From the NCBI GenBank assembly GCA_903932145.1, contig CAIZFE010000111.1, positions 1 to 64,000 on the forward strand: a stretch of 64,000 bases of DNA, in the 5' to 3' direction. A program made the translations under genes and the position numbers. Of the stretch, positions 34,242 through 42,914 are shown one piece after another. The number at the start of each line of letters is the position of its first letter. The first letter of the stretch is position 1. This DNA is from an uncultured Rhodopila sp. (GTDB lineage Bacteria > Pseudomonadota > Alphaproteobacteria > Acetobacterales > Acetobacteraceae). The notes under the pieces were generated by a model. The model was not told the DNA's origin. It worked only from the letters and a program-made list of their open reading frames with translations, and ran no database searches.

Positions 34242-36032
34242 CTATCCAAAGTCAAAATGCTTCTCCATCTCCTTCTTCACATCGGTCATATGGGTGAAAT
34301 ACTGAAAGAACCCGCCGTTGTAGTTGCCGTCCTGCCGCCGGTTCGACTCACCCTCGAAGTTGTAATATCCGGGCGTGCACTCGCGATTCCGGTTGGTCTT
34401 GCCGCGATGCCGGATCACCTCGTCCACCCACCATTGTTCCGCATCCGGTGTGGCGTCGATCGTGGTGTGGCCGTTTTCGCGCACATATTTGATGCACTCC
34501 GCGATATGCCGCCCCTGAGTCTGCAACATGAACGTCAGGTTGAACTGAAACGACGCCTGATAGCCGCCCATGATGAACAGGTTCGGATAGCCGCTGGAGT
34601 GAATGCCGAACACCGTCCGCATTCCGTCGGCATATTTCTCGTTCAGTTCCAGCCCGTTCTCGCCGCGGATATCGTTGTAGATGCCGGTCACCTGCACTTC
34701 AAAGCCAGTCGCATAGATCAGCACGTCCACCGGATATTCCCGGCCTTCGAAAACCACGCCTTTTTCGGAAACTTCAGTGACGCCCTGGCCCTTGGTATCC
34801 ACCAAATGCACGTTGGGAAGGTTGAACGCCGGCAAATATTCGTCGTCGTAGCAAGGACGTTTGCAGCGGTGCATGTACCACGGCTTTAACGCCTCGGCCG
34901 TCACCTTGTCCTTGACGATTGCATCGACGCGCGCGTGGATGCGCATCTGGTGCTCGATATTCTGGTTCTCCTGGCGCTGGATCTTCACCTCGCGCGGCAG
35001 GGCGGCCAAATCGGCTTTCTGTTGTTCGGTCAACACCGGCCCGCGCATGTGCTTCTCCAGCCGTTCCGCCTGCCAACCGGGCTGCAGTGCCGCCGCCCAG
35101 GCGGGATCAGTCGGAATGTCGTCACGAATATCGATCGCCGAGGGCGTCCGCTGGAACACATACAGCGCCTTCGCCGCCCGTCCCACGCGCGGAATGATCT
35201 GCACGGCCGAGGCCCCGGTGCCGATGATGCCGACAACCTTGTCCTTCAGGCCCGACAGATCCCGCCCGGTGTAAGCATAGTCGAATCGTGACGAATGAAA
35301 CGAGTGCCCCTTGAACCGCTCCATCCCCTCAATCTTCGACAGCTTCGGCTTCGACAATGTCCCATTGGCGCAGATCACAAACCGGGCCGACATGGTGTCG
35401 CCGCGATCGGTACCGACGCGCCAAAGCTTCGCCTCCGCATCCCACACGGTCGAGGTCACCGTGGTCTGAAACACCGCCAGATCGTACAGATCGTATTTGC
35501 GGGCGATGGCCTGGCAATGCCCGAAAATCTCCGGCCCCTTGGCGAAGAAGCTTTCCGGCACATAGTTAAGTTCATCCAGCAGCGGCAGATAATCGTAAGC
35601 CGAAACGTCGCACGCCGCCCCGGGGTAACGGTTCCAGTACCAGGTGCCACCGACGTCACCGCCGCGCTCGACAATTCGGATGCTCTCGACGCCGCGTTCG
35701 CGCAACCGAGCCGCGGTCAGCAGCGCGGAGAAGCCGCCGCCGATGAACAGACATTCCACCGTGTCGTTGATCGGTTCCCGCTCCAGCCGGGTTTCGACAT
35801 GCGGATCGATTTCATATCTGGCGAGGTCGCCTGTGAGTTCGGAGGTATATTGCGCGCGGCCGTCCGGCCGGTAGCTCAGGCGCAGATCGCGTGCCTCGGC
35901 GAATTTGTGCTTGATCTCGTCGTAGTACTCTTGCGGCTTGTCCGTCGGGCGCAACGGATCGAACGCCACGCGCACGGCGGTCGTGTTGGCATTTTGGTGC
36001 CGCACCGCGGGCTTCACCTGAGTCTCAGACAT
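34242..36032 (-). CDS. Baeyer-Villiger-type flavin monooxygenase
   Basis: A 596-residue class B flavoprotein of the cyclohexanone/steroid monooxygenase group. The FAD Rossmann motif is FIGGGFSALLTAARLRERG, with GGTWYWNRYPGAACDVSAYDYLP typical of BVMOs, and the NADPH motif is GIIGTGASAVQIIPRVG. The BVMO fingerprint FxGxxxHxxx[W][D/P] appears as FKGHSFHSSRFD, with Phe in place of Trp. It has an N-terminal extension of about 90 residues, as in long-form BVMOs. Likely substrates are ketones. It lies 86 bases downstream of an SDR on the same strand; alcohol-to-ketone-to-ester conversion would be a natural combination, but this is inference. Confidence 0.87.
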   Translation of the reverse strand: MSETQVKPAVRHQNANTTAVRVAFDPLRPTDKPQEYYDEIKHKFAEARDLRLSYRPDGRAQYTSELTGDLARYEIDPHVETRLEREPINDTVECLFIGGGFSALLTAARLRERGVESIRIVERGGDVGGTWYWNRYPGAACDVSAYDYLPLLDELNYVPESFFAKGPEIFGHCQAIARKYDLYDLAVFQTTVTSTVWDAEAKLWRVGTDRGDTMSARFVICANGTLSKPKLSKIEGMERFKGHSFHSSRFDYAYTGRDLSGLKDKVVGIIGTGASAVQIIPRVGRAAKALYVFQRTPSAIDIRDDIPTDPAWAAALQPGWQAERLEKHMRGPVLTEQQKADLAALPREVKIQRQENQNIEHQMRIHARVDAIVKDKVTAEALKPWYMHRCKRPCYDDEYLPAFNLPNVHLVDTKGQGVTEVSEKGVVFEGREYPVDVLIYATGFEVQVTGIYNDIRGENGLELNEKYADGMRTVFGIHSSGYPNLFIMGGYQASFQFNLTFMLQTQGRHIAECIKYVRENGHTTIDATPDAEQWWVDEVIRHRGKTNRNRECTPGYYNFEGESNRRQDGNYNGGFFQYFTHMTDVKKEMEKHFDFG

Positions 36033-36118
36033 GCTTCGTTCTCCCCGTCCAGCGACGGTACCGTTTTCTACCAGACGGTACGCTGCCGCCTTCCAGGGCC
36101 GATGTCAAACGGCCGGGT

Positions 36119-36871
36119 TCAGTGAAACACCCGTCCGGCGTCGATCACGATGGTCTGACCGGTCATCGTCTCGGTACGGCACATCGTAACGACCATATCG
36201 GCGCAGTCGTCCTTGTCGGCGGCCTTCTTCAGCAACGATCCGGCGGTGGAGCGTTCGATCATCTCCGGCCGTAGATTGTCGGTCGCGCGGGTGCCCTCGA
36301 TCAATCCGGGCGCGACGCAATTGACCAGCGTTTCCGGCGCCATCGCGACCGCCGTGCAGCGCGTCAGGTGAATCAGCCCGGCCTTGGCCACCGCGTAGGC
36401 GATGGACGAGCCGACCGGATGCAGCCCCGCCACCGAGGCGATGTTGACGACGCGGCCTCGGCCCTGAGCCTTCATGATCGGCGCCACCGCCTTGGTCAGC
36501 CGCATCGGGCCGGTCAGGTTGACCGCCATGATCTTGTCCCACACCTCATTCGTCAGACCATCGAGGTCCGTGAACGGTACCGCATAGTTGTAGGCGGCGT
36601 CGTTGATCAGAATGTCCAGGCGGCCGAACTGCTTCGTTACGTCGCCAATCAACGCCGCAATCGCCACGTCATCGGTGATGTCGCAGGCGAACGCCGCCGC
36701 GTTGATCTGATAGCGCGAGGTCAGGTCGCGCGCGACGCCCTCCGCCTGATCTTTGCTTTGTGCATACATGACCGCGATGTTGACGCCCTCCTTGGCCAGC
36801 GCGTGACAGATACGTTGGCCGAGGCCGCCGTTGCCACCGGTGACCAGCGCGACCGTGCCTTTAAGATCCAT
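36119..36871 (-). CDS. SDR-family oxidoreductase
   Basis: A 250-residue classical short-chain dehydrogenase. It has VTGGNGGLGQRI, the NDAAY segment at the NAG position (atypical, NAG replaced by NDA), the serine in NIASVAG, the YAVAK motif and MTGQTIVIDAGRVFH at the end. AGGAGA precedes the start. It sits between the BVMO and the CxxCH protein and would supply or remove the keto substrate of the BVMO. Confidence 0.87.
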   Translation of the reverse strand: MDLKGTVALVTGGNGGLGQRICHALAKEGVNIAVMYAQSKDQAEGVARDLTSRYQINAAAFACDITDDVAIAALIGDVTKQFGRLDILINDAAYNYAVPFTDLDGLTNEVWDKIMAVNLTGPMRLTKAVAPIMKAQGRGRVVNIASVAGLHPVGSSIAYAVAKAGLIHLTRCTAVAMAPETLVNCVAPGLIEGTRATDNLRPEMIERSTAGSLLKKAADKDDCADMVVTMCRTETMTGQTIVIDAGRVFH

Positions 36872-36954
36872 AGATATTCTCCTGCATGCCGTCCCGCGGC
36901 ACGGTTTCGTTTCGGGCGGCCACACTGCCCCGCACCGCGCGGGGCAGGCAACCA

Positions 36955-39144
36955 TCAGTGCGCCAGCGGATCGGGGCGGAACTGGATGTGGTACACCCGC
37001 GGACGTTCACCCTTGCCGGTTTCGTTGTGGAACATCGCCCGGGTGCCGGATGTGGTCCACAGTCCGCGGCCCTTCCAGCCGGTGTTGGGGTCATCGATGC
37101 GGCCATCGACGTTCTTGGTGAAGAACCCGGCCGGATACGGCACATGGAACGTGACGAATTTGCCGTTCACCAGCGCGCTGATCGACTCGCTGCCGTTAGT
37201 CATTGCCATCGGAACGTTCTCGCCCAACCCGAGTGTGTTGTAACGATCCACCCAGACATAATATGCGGCGTCGGCACTTCCCGACGCATCGACACCCTTG
37301 AACTGCGGACCGGGGAAGCGATACAGCGACCAGCCCTCGGGGCACTGCCTGCCCGTTACGGTCGCGGGGCCTTTCAAGGGTTCCTTGCATTTGGAACGAT
37401 CGAAGCTGGCCAGTTGGCCGCTGGACAGCGCCGTCCAGACCACGCCTTTCATATCGACATCGACGCCGCGGGCGCCGAACGTGCCCTCCGGCGGCTGGAA
37501 CAGTTCGGCCATCGCTGTATTCGTCGGATCACTCCCCGGAATAAAGTGGATCAGATAGCTTGGTTGATCCATCCGCGAGAAGCCAACATCCATGGATTGA
37601 CCCCAAATCGTGTCATCAACCGGGCTGGCCTGCACGCCGTAGAAACCGGCGATGACTCGTTTCTGCTTGTCGGGATCGAGCGGTTTGTCATTTTCTACAT
37701 ACGCGCCGCGCTTGCCCCAGCCCGGCACGTCCACGATCAGCGGCGACCAGCCTTGTGACGCCTTCGCATCGCCGGTTTCCAGGAACTGTTTGGTGTTCAG
37801 CCAGCCCACGACCGGCGCACCGGCACCACCGGCACTCGTCCACAGCGTATTGTTCGCGTCATGGCCGAAGTAGAGGTGCTGTGTCGTGAAACACGTATCG
37901 ATCAGGGTGAATTTCTCGGTTTTCGGCTCGTAAAGCGACAACTGCCGCACTGACGACGTCAGCGGGGCCACCTTTGCGGACGGCAGATCAGAGCCGGCCT
38001 TGCAATAGGACGGATCATCGGCACCTCGGCCACGGGCGGCGAACCACAGGCGCCCGGCCTCGTCAAAGATCAGGTTGTGATTGCTCGTGTGACCGTCCCA
38101 GATCGGCTTGTCGCCCCAAAACACGGACTCGCCCATCGGTTCGTCCAGCAGGCTCGGCGTTCCGGGGGCGTATGGATGTTTGATAAACCAGGTCTTGTTC
38201 TGGATCGGGTCCAGCACCGGCACATTATCGGTGGACTCTTCGGGCGATCCGTAGATGTAACCATTGGCATTGACCGTCGGATGCCGCTTATCGGTGGAGA
38301 TCGCGTCGTGCATGTAAGTCGTCGGCGCCGCCCAGTCCCACAGGCTGACGACCATGTTGCGTTCCGGGCCGGTTGGCCGCGACGGCTTGGTGGCCGGCAA
38401 TTCACCCTTGGCGATCCGGTCCGTCCAGTCGGCGAACAGCGACAGCCCCTTCATCGGGCCAAGACGCGTGATCGCCAAAGCCATGTTGCTCATCGCCTGA
38501 CCCGATTGCAGGCGGCGCATCCACATGTCGGTGGAATTCGAGAACGTTCCGAGTTCTTTCACATGCGGCGAACGAATGTTCTCGCTACCGAGCGCATGGC
38601 AGGACTGGCAGGAGTTCTTGAGCGTATCGATCCAGGCGCCCTGCGTCTTCAGGAACGGAGGAATGCCGTTGCCGCCCTCGTCAGTGCCGGGAAACTGGTT
38701 CGCCGCCGGAATTTGCAGCATCGAATACCAGTACATGCCCGGATAGTATTTCGCTGCTGCCGCCGGCGTCGGCGCGACGGTCGCGGTCAGGTTTAATGCT
38801 TTCCCGGGCGATCCATCCACGCGCGGGGAATCGACAAGGCCATAGCCCCGCACCCAGACCTTGTAGTTCGCCTTGGGCAGATCGGGAATCAGGTAGCGCC
38901 CGGAGTCGTCGGTCACGACGATTTTCGCGAATTTCGTCGGCAGATCGGTGGTCTCCGCAATGACCCAAACGCCCGCCTCCGGCCCGTGGCCGCTGGTGAC
39001 GACTCCGCCGATGTCGGTGGCTCCGATCGATACGGCCGTTGCTGACGGCGCGGCCGTTTGGGCGTGCGCGGCGATCGAGGCTGACGCGATCAATGCGGCC
39101 AAAGCCGCCGCTGACAGCAACGCGCCGCGTTTCTTGTCGGACAT
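36955..39144 (-). CDS. Exported CxxCH protein with carboxypeptidase-regulatory-like domain
   Basis: A 729-residue periplasmic protein. The signal peptide (residues 8-29, ends AHAQT) is followed by a prealbumin-like/CarboxypepD_reg domain (about 42-125; GGVVTSGHGPEAGVWVIAE, DDSGRYLIPDLPKANYKVWVRGYG). A single c-type heme motif CQSCH lies at 179-183. The remaining 540 residues contain repeated DxxGxxW-like segments (FDEAGRLWFAARGRG, DANNTLWTSAG), suggesting a beta-propeller such as the Vgb type. I do not know its reaction. It is first of three minus-strand genes ahead of the SDR and BVMO, so an electron-transfer or oxidising step in the same pathway is likely. Confidence 0.75.
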   Translation of the reverse strand: MSDKKRGALLSAAALAALIASASIAAHAQTAAPSATAVSIGATDIGGVVTSGHGPEAGVWVIAETTDLPTKFAKIVVTDDSGRYLIPDLPKANYKVWVRGYGLVDSPRVDGSPGKALNLTATVAPTPAAAAKYYPGMYWYSMLQIPAANQFPGTDEGGNGIPPFLKTQGAWIDTLKNSCQSCHALGSENIRSPHVKELGTFSNSTDMWMRRLQSGQAMSNMALAITRLGPMKGLSLFADWTDRIAKGELPATKPSRPTGPERNMVVSLWDWAAPTTYMHDAISTDKRHPTVNANGYIYGSPEESTDNVPVLDPIQNKTWFIKHPYAPGTPSLLDEPMGESVFWGDKPIWDGHTSNHNLIFDEAGRLWFAARGRGADDPSYCKAGSDLPSAKVAPLTSSVRQLSLYEPKTEKFTLIDTCFTTQHLYFGHDANNTLWTSAGGAGAPVVGWLNTKQFLETGDAKASQGWSPLIVDVPGWGKRGAYVENDKPLDPDKQKRVIAGFYGVQASPVDDTIWGQSMDVGFSRMDQPSYLIHFIPGSDPTNTAMAELFQPPEGTFGARGVDVDMKGVVWTALSSGQLASFDRSKCKEPLKGPATVTGRQCPEGWSLYRFPGPQFKGVDASGSADAAYYVWVDRYNTLGLGENVPMAMTNGSESISALVNGKFVTFHVPYPAGFFTKNVDGRIDDPNTGWKGRGLWTTSGTRAMFHNETGKGERPRVYHIQFRPDPLAH

Positions 39145-39337
39145 TCAATTCCCTCCGCTGAAAGCGATGGCCGCTTTCGTTTTCTTTGTTAACCCCGCGC
39201 CGGTGAAGGCTGACAGGATGGCCAATACGTACACCGCCAACGCGACGCTGCAAAGGTCATGGGGTCCCGGCAAGGATTGGACTTTCAACCTGTGGCGACA
39301 CACCATCGCCTGAGGTCAAGCGCATGTGGGGGGAAAC

Positions 39338-40336
39338 ATGAAGGTCGGCATTCTGCAATTCTTCGGCTGGCGCGACCGTTCGGTGCCGCTGCATTCGGTT
39401 TATGAGACAGCGCTGGAGCGGTTTTCCATCATGGACACCACCGGCTACGACGCCGTCTGGCTGGCTGAACACCATTTTTCCGGGTTCTCCGTCTGCCCGT
39501 CCGTTCACATGATGGGGACCATGGCCGCCGCCCGCACCAAACGCCTGCGTATCGGCACGGCGGTCTCGCTGGCACCGTTCTACAACCCTTTGCGGCTGGC
39601 CGAGGAGGTGGCGCTGCTGGACGTCCTGTCGGGCGGCCGGGTCAACTGGGGCGTCGGGCGCGGCTTCGAACGCAGTGAATTCGCCGCGTTTGGCATTCCT
39701 GGCGAGGAAAGCGGCCCCCGCTTCCACGAAACTGTCGAGATCGTCCTGAAGGCCTGGACCAGCCAGCGGCTGACGCACCACGGCGCCTTCTTCCACTATG
39801 ACGGCGTCGAAGTGCTGCCAAAACCGTTTCAGGCGCCGCACCCGCCGGTCTGGATGGCCGCGTCATCGATACCGGCGATCGAATGGGCGGCGAGCCAAGG
39901 CCATTCGATCCTGATGGACCCGCATTCCTCCCGCACCGATCTGATCAAGAAACGGCGTCACTACGCGGCACGGCTATCCGACGCCGGGTTTGCCGATGGT
40001 GGACGCGATATCCCCATGGCTCGGTTGGTCGCCGTCGATGAGACAGCCGACAAAGCCCGCGCGGTGGCAAAGCGCGTGGCCGAATGGACCATCGCGTCCT
40101 ATGTCGGTCCGCGGCACGCCAATGTGCGCCAAGGGACGCCTCGGGATTTCGGCGGCAAGGACCCGGTCGATTATTACCTGGACGATGTGATGATCCATGG
40201 CACCGCCGAGAGCGTGATCGACCAGATCCGGTCGTTCAGCGCCGAGATCGGCATGACCTATCTGATGGCGGCGCCCATGAGCGGGCGTTCATTCCGGTTG
40301 CTAACGGATCAGGTCCTGCCGCGCATCGCGGGTTGA
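39338..40336 (+). CDS. LLM-class flavin-dependent oxidoreductase
   Basis: A 332-residue luciferase-like TIM barrel. Visible are GYDAVWLAEHHFSGF, RIGTAVSLAPFYNPLRLAEEVALLDVLSGGRVNWGVGRG, and GTAESVIDQIRSFSAEIG at the C-terminus. GGGGGG just upstream fixes the second ATG as the start. Two genes downstream on the same strand is an alpha/beta hydrolase, likely in the same transcript. A monooxygenase/hydrolase pair would suit ring or chain cleavage after oxidation; substrate unknown. Confidence 0.85.
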   Translation: MKVGILQFFGWRDRSVPLHSVYETALERFSIMDTTGYDAVWLAEHHFSGFSVCPSVHMMGTMAAARTKRLRIGTAVSLAPFYNPLRLAEEVALLDVLSGGRVNWGVGRGFERSEFAAFGIPGEESGPRFHETVEIVLKAWTSQRLTHHGAFFHYDGVEVLPKPFQAPHPPVWMAASSIPAIEWAASQGHSILMDPHSSRTDLIKKRRHYAARLSDAGFADGGRDIPMARLVAVDETADKARAVAKRVAEWTIASYVGPRHANVRQGTPRDFGGKDPVDYYLDDVMIHGTAESVIDQIRSFSAEIGMTYLMAAPMSGRSFRLLTDQVLPRIAG

Positions 40337-40383
40337 CGGGCGCGCCGGCGTCAAGCCAACATTGGGCAAAGGGAGAAACCGAC

Positions 40384-41136
40384 ATGCCGTTCTATGAAAG
40401 AGGCGACGTCCGCATCCATTACGAAGAGGCTGGCTCCGGCTTTCCGTTGTTGCTGATCCCCGGCGGCGGATTGAACGCGACCGTCGGGTTCTTCACCGGC
40501 AGCTCGCCGTTCAACGCGATGGACGAATTCAAGAACGAATATCGCTGCATCACGATGGATCTGCGCAATGCCAACGGTGGCGAGTCCTCCGGCCCGATCG
40601 AGGCCGACCGCCCCTGGGATTCCTTCACCGACGATCAGCTCGGTTTGATGGATCATCTTGGCATCGACACCTTCATGGTGATGGGCTTCTGCATCGGCGG
40701 TCCGTTCATCTGGAACCTGCTGCGGCGGGCGCCCAACCGGGTCGTCGCCGCCGTGCTGGCGCAACCAAGCGGATCGCGGCCGGAGACGCGGGATTCGTTC
40801 TATAACAACAACATGAAGGGCTGGGGTCCGGAGATTTGCGCAAGGCGGCCCGACGTTACGATGGCAATGGTCGAACCGTTTCTGAACAAGATGTATCGCG
40901 ACAATCCCGACTTCGTCTTCACCGTGACGCGCGATTTCGTCAGCAAGTGCCAGACGCCGATCCTGGTGCTGCCGGACGACGTCCCGGCGCACCCGTATGC
41001 GGTGGCGATGGAGACGGTGCGCCTGGCGCCAAAGTCCGAAGTCAGCCTGTATCCATGGAAGGAACCCAAGGAGATGATCCCGGTGGTGGTGCGTCAGGTG
41101 CGGTCTTTCCTCCGGGCGCATCGGCCCGTTCGGTAG
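40384..41136 (+). CDS. Alpha/beta hydrolase with cysteine nucleophile
   Basis: A 250-residue hydrolase starting MPFYERGDVRIHYEEAGSGFPLLLIPGGGLN. The nucleophile elbow is GFCIGG, so Cys replaces Ser, as in dienelactone hydrolases. The oxyanion region is PGGGLNAT; the catalytic acid and histidine are not obvious (VLPDDVPAHP may carry them). A good GGGAGAAACC site precedes it. It follows the LLM oxidoreductase by 47 bases. Confidence 0.85.
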   Translation: MPFYERGDVRIHYEEAGSGFPLLLIPGGGLNATVGFFTGSSPFNAMDEFKNEYRCITMDLRNANGGESSGPIEADRPWDSFTDDQLGLMDHLGIDTFMVMGFCIGGPFIWNLLRRAPNRVVAAVLAQPSGSRPETRDSFYNNNMKGWGPEICARRPDVTMAMVEPFLNKMYRDNPDFVFTVTRDFVSKCQTPILVLPDDVPAHPYAVAMETVRLAPKSEVSLYPWKEPKEMIPVVVRQVRSFLRAHRPVR

Positions 41137-41355
41137 GGCGGGACGGGTATCTCGCCGCACCCGACACTGAAACCCGGTTCCACATCGGGGCGCCGGGCGC
41201 GGATCACGAGCTTGTGCTTGGCTTTGGATCGCGCACAGTCTTTCTCAGGGGATGGGAGGACTTTGTCTGAGCCGCATGGAAACTTGATAGTTTCTTTGTC
41301 CGCGAGGCCGAATATAGCTATGATGCGTCGAGCCTGAAGTCCGAGGGCAAGCACA

Positions 41356-41637
41356 ATGGCCAAATTTGATAGAATTACCTCTAATCCGGCCATCATGAAC
41401 CGTCAGCCGACAATCCGTGGCATGCGCCTGACGGAGCAGCGTGTCCTCGAAGCGCTCACGATCTATCCGAACCGGGACGATCTACGCCGCGAATATCCGC
41501 AATTGGAATCTGAGGATATTCGTCAGGCGCTTGCATTCGGCATGGAGGAACTCGGCACGGCCGCCCTCGCCGCGTATGATGCCGAAACGCTGTTCCACGC
41601 CATGGCGGTGGGGGCGGATCGCGCTCGGGCTTCGTGA
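41356..41637 (+). CDS. DUF433 family protein (antitoxin-like)
   Basis: A 93-residue protein of the DUF433 family, which often acts as antitoxin with DUF5615 PIN-like toxins. RITSNPAIMNRQPTIRGMRL is the conserved opening and LRREYPQLESEDIRQALAFG the conserved helix. No DUF5615 partner follows; the next gene is a broken Uma2. It may be a left-over antitoxin. Confidence 0.8.
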   Translation: MAKFDRITSNPAIMNRQPTIRGMRLTEQRVLEALTIYPNRDDLRREYPQLESEDIRQALAFGMEELGTAALAAYDAETLFHAMAVGADRARAS

Positions 41638-41647
41638 GGACTGTGTG

Positions 41648-42238
41648 ATGTCGGAGGCGAGGCGCCAGCCAGGTTGGACCTGGGAGACCTATCTGGAGTG
41701 GGAGGCCGGTTAGCCCATCCGTTACGAACTTGTGGACGGCCAGGTCTATGCCATGGGCGGAGGGACGGCCGAGCACGATACGATCGGCAACAACTTGCGG
41801 GCAGCGCTCGTTGGACAGTTGCGCGGCAAGCCATGCCGGCCGCAGGGTCCCGACCTTAAAGTAAAGGCGGGGAAGGATGGCCGCTATCCGGATGCGCTGA
41901 TCGACTGCGGCCCCAGGGTACCGGGCGCGCTGGTCGCTCGGGAGCCGGTGGCGGTGTTTGAGGTTTTGCCCAAGAACACGAAATGGATCGATCAAAGCCT
42001 GAAGCTGCGAGATTACGACGCGACACCGAGCATTCGCACCTATGTCCTGATCAGCCAGGACGAACTGCGGGCGATGGTTTACACGCGGGATGCGCACGGA
42101 CGGCTTGGCATCCAGAGCGCTGTTCTCCTGGAGGGTGTGGACGCGTCTATCGAGATTTCCGAGCTCGGGTTGGTGTTGCCATTTTCCCTTCTCTATGAGG
42201 GGCTGGAGCTTGCCTCCGATCGATCACCAGCCCGCTGA
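41648..42238 (+). pseudogene. Uma2 (DUF820) endonuclease-like gene interrupted by an in-frame TAG
   Basis: Reading starts MSEARRQPGWTWETYLEWEAG, meets TAG at 41711-41713, and continues in the same frame with PIRYELVDGQVYAMGGGT to the normal end. The PD-(D/E)xK nuclease features are intact after the stop: ELVDG, YPDALIDCG, AVFEVLPKNTK. The product would be 196 residues, the normal Uma2 size, if the TAG were a sense codon. A shorter protein from the ATG at 41732 or 41753 would miss the first motif. I take it as a nonsense-mutated gene. Confidence 0.8.
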
Positions 42239-42279
42239 ATCCTCGGCCCTACGCAGGTCTAGGGTGATGGTTGGCGTCC

Positions 42280-42450
42280 TCATGCCGGCTGCGATGTCTG
42301 GACCGCGACATGGAGTATCGGATGGTCACTTTGCCGAGCCGCGTATTCCAGTGCGGCAGTGATGTCCCCGTCTTCAAGCAAAGGGTGCTCGCTCACAATT
42401 TCCTCCCGACTGGCCCCAAAGGCCAGCCAGTACGGCCTGGCTCGGAAAAG
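42280..42450 (-). pseudogene. C-terminal remnant of a second DUF433 gene
   Basis: On the minus strand, in frame to a TGA at 42280, the translation contains WLAFGASREEIVSEHPLLED and GDITAALEYAARQSDH, the typical end of DUF433 proteins. No N-terminal half with the GxPxIRGTR motif is visible upstream, so it is a fragment. It lies 41 bases downstream of, and opposite to, the Uma2 pseudogene. Confidence 0.6.
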
Positions 42451-42514
42451 CGTCCTCTGACGGTCCCGGCGCGATCAGCTTATTTATGTGGTCGTTCGAA
42501 CCAAGGCAGACCCG

Positions 42515-42613
42515 ATGATCACGACCACGCTGGACACCGTCCGACAGCAACTTGCGCAGCAGGAACCGGAACGCCGCCGTCGCGGCGTGCGTCACCTTTC
42601 GGTGTTCGGGTCG
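42515..42613 (+). pseudogene. N-terminal remnant of a MNT/NTP-transferase-type antitoxin
   Basis: ATG at 42515 gives MITTTLDTVRQQLAQQEPER followed by RRRGVRHLSVFGS, exactly the beginning of HEPN/MNT-type nucleotidyltransferases, up to the GS motif. The expected VARGEA...D.DLLVEF core is missing; the sequence goes into an AT-rich stretch (42620-42650). The rest of the gap to 42914 shows no gene that I can support; a 51-codon frame starts at 42654 but resembles nothing known to me. Confidence 0.6.
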
Positions 42614-42914
42614 CATCTTGACTTATTTCCTATATTAATTTATGATTGCCGGTATGAAGACCTTCCTCTCGCCACATCCGGCCATCGAGATTTCCGCGGT
42701 CGCACGACTGACGCAGGTCGGGGCACCGGCGGTTGGTGCGGACCGGAGGATTGAGAAAACGTCTTATAAAATGGGACGAATTCTCATGGCGTGGCTTTTG
42801 AGACGATGATGAGCGCACAGACCCGGAACCGTGAGGCCCGAGGATCAGACAAACCGGACCTGCGCGAGGCCATGCGAAACGAGATCACCACCGCGCCCAC
42901 AACTACGCGCCGCC

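Noticed and set aside
41711-41713. Recoding of the Uma2 TAG (readthrough or pyrrolysine)
   Set aside because: No recoding signal is visible and neighbouring genes are also fragments, so a nonsense mutation is simpler.
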